Shown: piece after piece, positions 61,420 to 64,000 of the stretch | Position numbering within the stretch: the first letter of the stretch is position 1 | How the letters are laid out: each line of letters begins with the position of its first letter | DNA from: Eubacteriales bacterium | GTDB taxonomy: Bacteria; Bacillota; Clostridia; Oscillospirales; Oscillospiraceae | Direction: 5' to 3' | Assembly: GCA_030531505.1 (NCBI GenBank) | Contig: JAUNNH010000008.1 | Span: 1 to 64,000 of the forward strand | Length of the DNA stretch: 64,000 nucleotides | The notes under the pieces: model-generated | What the model was told of the DNA's origin: nothing | What the model saw: the letters and a program-made list of their open reading frames with translations, nothing else | Databases searched by the model: none | Program-made: the position numbers and the translations under genes

Positions 61420-62514
61420 ATGGATATCCACACAAACCGACCGGGCTGGAAGCGCTACTTCCCTCTTTCGCTGCACGGCTGGCTCATCTATCTGGTCAGC
61501 ATGGGGCTGGCCTCCGTTTTCTGCGTCCTCCTGCGGCAGGTCAGCTCCTCCGATGTCCACGTGCCGCTGATCTTCATTCTCGTCGTGCTGGTGGTATCGC
61601 TGCTGACAGATGGGTATTTCTACGGCCTGCTCGCTGCGCTCACAAGCGTCTTCACCGTGAACGTCGCCTTCACCTATCCCTATATGAAGATGGACTTCTC
61701 GGCCTACGGCTATCCGCTCACCTTCCTGACCATGGCCGCCGTCGGCCTCGCCGTCTCGACCCTGACGGCGCGCGTCAAGGCGCAGGAGCAGCTGCGGCGG
61801 GAGAGCGAACGGGAAAAGGTGCGGGCCAACCTCATGCGCGCGGTGAGCCACGATCTGCGCACGCCCCTGACCTCGATCAGCGGGTCCATCAGCGCCGTGC
61901 TGGAGGGCGGGCTGCCGCCGGAGCAGCAGCGGGAGCTGCTCGAGGACGCGCGGCAGGACGCGGACTGGCTCTGCCGCATGATGGAGAATCTGCTCTCCGT
62001 CACGCGCATCGACGCGGACAGCACCGCCGCGCTGCACAAGCAGGAGGAGGCGCTCGAGGAAGTGCTCGGCGCCGCGGTGCTGGCCTTCCGCAAGCGAAAC
62101 CCCGCCGTCGCCGTCACGGTCTCCGTGCCGGAAACGCCCCTTTTCGTGCCGATGGACGCCGTCCTCATCCAGCAGGTCCTGCAGAATCTGCTCGACAACG
62201 CCGTGACCCACGGCGAGCGCACGAGCGCCGTCCGGGTCTCGGCCCGGCAGGAAGGCGCCGAGGCCGTGGTCTGCGTGGAGGATAACGGCGTCGGGATCGA
62301 CCGCCGCCGGCTCGAGCATCTCTTCGACGGCACGCCGCACGCCTCCGCCGCGGTGTCCCCGGACGCTTCGCGCGGGCTCGGCATCGGCCTGACCGCGAGC
62401 CGGACTATCGTCGAGGCGCACGGCGGCCATATCAGCGCCCGCAACCGCCCCGAGGGCGGCGCGGTCTTCACCTTTACTTTGCCGATGGGAGAGACAGAAC
62501 ATGACCATCCGTGA
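61420..62514 (+). CDS. Sensor histidine kinase, KdpD-like (DUF4118) without the KdpD N-terminus
   Basis: A 364-aa membrane kinase. Four helices (about 20-38, 48-63, 68-86, 96-115) form the DUF4118 sensor; the HisKA box is VSHDLRTPLTSISGS with the phospho-His near 145; then N box VLQNLLDNAVTHG near 253, VEDNGVGIDRRR and SRGLGIGLTASR. The KdpD cytoplasmic Usp and P-loop domains are missing and no kdpFABC potassium pump is in the window, so the signal is unknown. ATG at 61420 with a GGGGGC site. It overlaps the regulator gene by 14 bases. Confidence 0.87.
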   Translation: MDIHTNRPGWKRYFPLSLHGWLIYLVSMGLASVFCVLLRQVSSSDVHVPLIFILVVLVVSLLTDGYFYGLLAALTSVFTVNVAFTYPYMKMDFSAYGYPLTFLTMAAVGLAVSTLTARVKAQEQLRRESEREKVRANLMRAVSHDLRTPLTSISGSISAVLEGGLPPEQQRELLEDARQDADWLCRMMENLLSVTRIDADSTAALHKQEEALEEVLGAAVLAFRKRNPAVAVTVSVPETPLFVPMDAVLIQQVLQNLLDNAVTHGERTSAVRVSARQEGAEAVVCVEDNGVGIDRRRLEHLFDGTPHASAAVSPDASRGLGIGLTASRTIVEAHGGHISARNRPEGGAVFTFTLPMGETEHDHP

Positions 62515-63208
62515 CAAGATCCTCGTCGTCGAGGACGAAAAAAGTATCTCCAGCTTCATCCGCGCGATCCTGAATTCCAACGGATACGACGTGATCGTCG
62601 CCCACACCGGCAGCGAGGCCTTCTCCATGATCAGCTCCCACTGCCCGGACCTGATCGTGCTCGACCTCGGGCTGCCCGATATGGACGGCATGCGCATCAT
62701 CGAGTCCGTGCGCCAGTGGACGCAGCTGCCCATCCTCGTAGTGTCCGCGCGCACGCATGAGCGCGACAAAGTCGAGGCCCTCGACCGCGGCGCGGACGAC
62801 TATATCACCAAGCCCTTCGGCGCGGCGGAGCTGCTCGCCCGCGTGCGCGTCGCGATCCGCCACACGCGTCTCAGCCTCGGCGGGGACGGGCTCGCGAACG
62901 CCGGGCGTTTCGTTGCGGGCGATCTCACCATCGACTATGACAAGCACCAGGTTCTGATCGCCGGGGAGAACGCGCACCTGACGCAGAACGAGTACAAGAT
63001 CGTCGCCCTGCTCGGCAAATGCGCGGGGAAGGTTTTGACCTACGACTTCATTCTGAAGGAGCTCTGGGGGCCACAGAGCCGCGGCAGCAACCAGATCCTC
63101 CGCGTCAACATGGCCAACATCCGCCGCAAGATCGAAAAGAACCCCGCCGAGCCGAAGTATATCTTCACGGAGATCGGCGTGGGCTATCGGATGGTCGAGG
63201 GCGATTAA
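62501..63208 (+). CDS. OmpR-family response regulator (KdpE-like)
   Basis: A 235-aa response regulator. The receiver has DKILVVEDEKSISSFIRAIL, the phospho-Asp in LIVLDLGLPDMDGMRI near 54 and the Lys in DDYITKPFGAAEL near 107; a winged-helix DNA-binding domain follows (LTQNEYKIVALLGKCAG, and GSNQILRVNMANIRRKIEKN). It is the partner of the overlapping kinase. Possible autoregulation through the direct repeat upstream of the kinase gene. Confidence 0.93.
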   Translation: MTIRDKILVVEDEKSISSFIRAILNSNGYDVIVAHTGSEAFSMISSHCPDLIVLDLGLPDMDGMRIIESVRQWTQLPILVVSARTHERDKVEALDRGADDYITKPFGAAELLARVRVAIRHTRLSLGGDGLANAGRFVAGDLTIDYDKHQVLIAGENAHLTQNEYKIVALLGKCAGKVLTYDFILKELWGPQSRGSNQILRVNMANIRRKIEKNPAEPKYIFTEIGVGYRMVEGD

Positions 63209-63218
63209 GGCCCTTAAC

Positions 63219-63266
63219 AAAAAGGACGGGTTCTTAGCGCGTTTTAGCGCTTTCCCGTCCTTTTTT
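63219..63266 (+). terminator. Terminator of the two-component system
   Basis: AAAGGACGGG with CCCGTCCTTT; an inner AGCGC/GCGCT stem sits in the loop; T-run follows. Confidence 0.85.
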
Positions 63267-63327
63267 ACCCGGCTTTAATGATCTTCCATGCTACGATAGA
63301 CGCATCCAGACAAGGGAGGATATGTTT

Positions 63328-63891
63328 ATGGATGTGTTGATAAAAGAGCAGCTTGCAGAGGGCGAGAGCATCATCTGGCAGGGGGTCCCGGAGCCCTTTG
63401 AGACGCTGGACAAGACCAACAAGAAGCGCTTCTGGATCACCCTGGCCGTCTGCATCGCGGCAGCGGCCGCCCTGGTGGTGCTCTACCTGGCCAACATCAA
63501 AGGGGAGCCCAAACCCGCTGTGCTCGTCATCATTCTGGTCCTGTGCGGCTTTGCCCCGGTACGCCGCTTTCTCGACGCCGCCGCGGTGCGGAAGCTGCGC
63601 TATCTGGTCACCGACCGGCAGCTGCTGATCGTCTCGAATGAGGTCAAGCGCGTCGCGCTCGCCCGCATTCCCGCATGCGCACTGCGCAACGATGCGGACG
63701 GGCATCTGAGTTTCCTGGCCGGCGCGCACGCGCTCAAGGCTCGGCCCAGCCACTGGCGCGACCTGGCCCTGACCGGCCAGCCCAACACCGAGCCGGATGA
63801 GCCGGTCGACTCCTTCGCCTTCTATGCCGTGGCCGACAAGGCCGGCCTGCGCTCCGCGATCCGCCGGGTTTTGCCGAACGTGCAGATGTGA
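63328..63891 (+). CDS. Membrane protein with PH-like domain
   Basis: A 187-aa protein. Residues about 1-28 (KEQLAEGESIIWQGVPEPFE) and the C-terminal half (KLRYLVTDRQLLIVSNEVKR and RIPACALRNDADGHLSFL) resemble bacterial PH-like domains; two membrane helices lie between (about 34-52 and 60-78). Function unknown. The ATG at 63328 is chosen because GGGAGG is eight bases upstream; an ATG at 63322 is too close to it. Confidence 0.72.
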   Translation: MDVLIKEQLAEGESIIWQGVPEPFETLDKTNKKRFWITLAVCIAAAAALVVLYLANIKGEPKPAVLVIILVLCGFAPVRRFLDAAAVRKLRYLVTDRQLLIVSNEVKRVALARIPACALRNDADGHLSFLAGAHALKARPSHWRDLALTGQPNTEPDEPVDSFAFYAVADKAGLRSAIRRVLPNVQM

Positions 63892-63905
63892 CCCCCCGTT
63901 TCCTC

Positions 63906-63934
63906 TCGACATCACGCTCCTTTTGTGCTATAAC
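63906..63934 (+). promoter_or_regulatory. Promoter for the gene at the window end
   Basis: TCGACA (63906-63911), 17-bp spacer ending TGC, TATAAC (63929-63934). Confidence 0.55.
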
Positions 63935-63968
63935 GTTCATCGTACAGCGCATAAGGGGCGTGATTTGT

Positions 63969-64000
63969 ATGGAAATGACCGAGAAGAAACGGATCCTGGA
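63969..64000 (+). CDS. Start of a further gene (cut off by the window)
   Basis: ATG at 63969 after AAGGGGCG and the promoter at 63906-63934; only MEMTEKKRIL is visible, too little to assign. Start codon and spacing look genuine. Confidence 0.5.
   Translation, partial: MEMTEKKRIL

Noticed and set aside
63219..63266. TTAGCG copies after the response regulator as a second regulator site
   Set aside because: They fall inside the loop stem of a clear terminator, so the hairpin explains them.

Overview
The window looks like a chromosomal segment of a G+C-rich, low-GC-lineage-type Firmicute, most likely Clostridia of the Oscillospiraceae (Clostridium cluster IV) type. The evidence is Gram-positive gene content and order: Gls24-fakA, rpmB, hprK-murB-rapZ-whiA-dnaE-pyk, dgt-dnaG-rpoD, YlmC and Noc. 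Anaerobic metabolism is shown by pyruvate:ferredoxin oxidoreductase, a 2-hydroxyacyl-CoA dehydratase pair and an extracellular flavin reductase. Almost every promoter read here is a vegetative -35/-10 pair with a 17-bp spacer, often with TGC before the -10. Genes usually end in strong hairpins that also serve the convergent neighbour. This assignment rests on pattern recognition only; no 16S gene is present.

Layout. 1-5.4 kb: start of nifJ, Gls24-fakA, rbsK, ddl, rpmB. 5.5-14.3 kb: a housekeeping run hprK, murB, rapZ, whiA, dnaE, pyk (catabolite control, wall precursor synthesis, replication, glycolysis). 14.3-19.1 kb: MFS permease, DUF4298-LUD pair, NAGPA-type protein, a small membrane protein and gluQ, which appears to have a leaderless transcript. 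19.2-22.4 kb: two 2-hydroxyacyl-CoA dehydratase-family subunits plus a 55-aa membrane protein. 22.4-29.2 kb: ABC exporter, signal peptidase, then dgt-dnaG-rpoD.

29.3-36 kb is the most accessory-looking part. It holds a VWA protein with a macro-domain/HTH fusion, a 276-bp element with 26-bp terminal inverted repeats, and a four-gene envelope acylation operon (SGNH lipoprotein, DUF4358 lipoprotein, MBOAT acyltransferase, DHHW protein). 36-42.2 kb: EamA exporter, galactokinase-like kinase, aminotransferase with WYL regulator, FliB-like methylase, GNAT protein and a 34-aa membrane peptide. 42.2-53.5 kb: a complete sugar ABC importer, a 1105-aa flavinylated fumarate-reductase-like lipoprotein with a tandemly duplicated N-terminal module, and an operon of an unknown 612-aa protein, a zinc ribbon and a cytoplasmic GH53 endogalactanase. 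53.5-64 kb: MscS, ECF sigma/anti-sigma pair, ruvX-folC, a monooxygenase with an AEC carrier, azlCD, Noc, YlmC (behind a hairpin that covers its start), a KdpDE-like two-component system and a membrane PH-like protein.

Functionally the window combines core replication, transcription and wall genes with galactoside-type carbohydrate use (importer, endogalactanase, galactokinase-like kinase) and anaerobic electron disposal. The fumarate-reductase-like lipoprotein, whose active-site residues are all present, is the strongest candidate for an unusual biological function. The VWA/macro-HTH pair is next.
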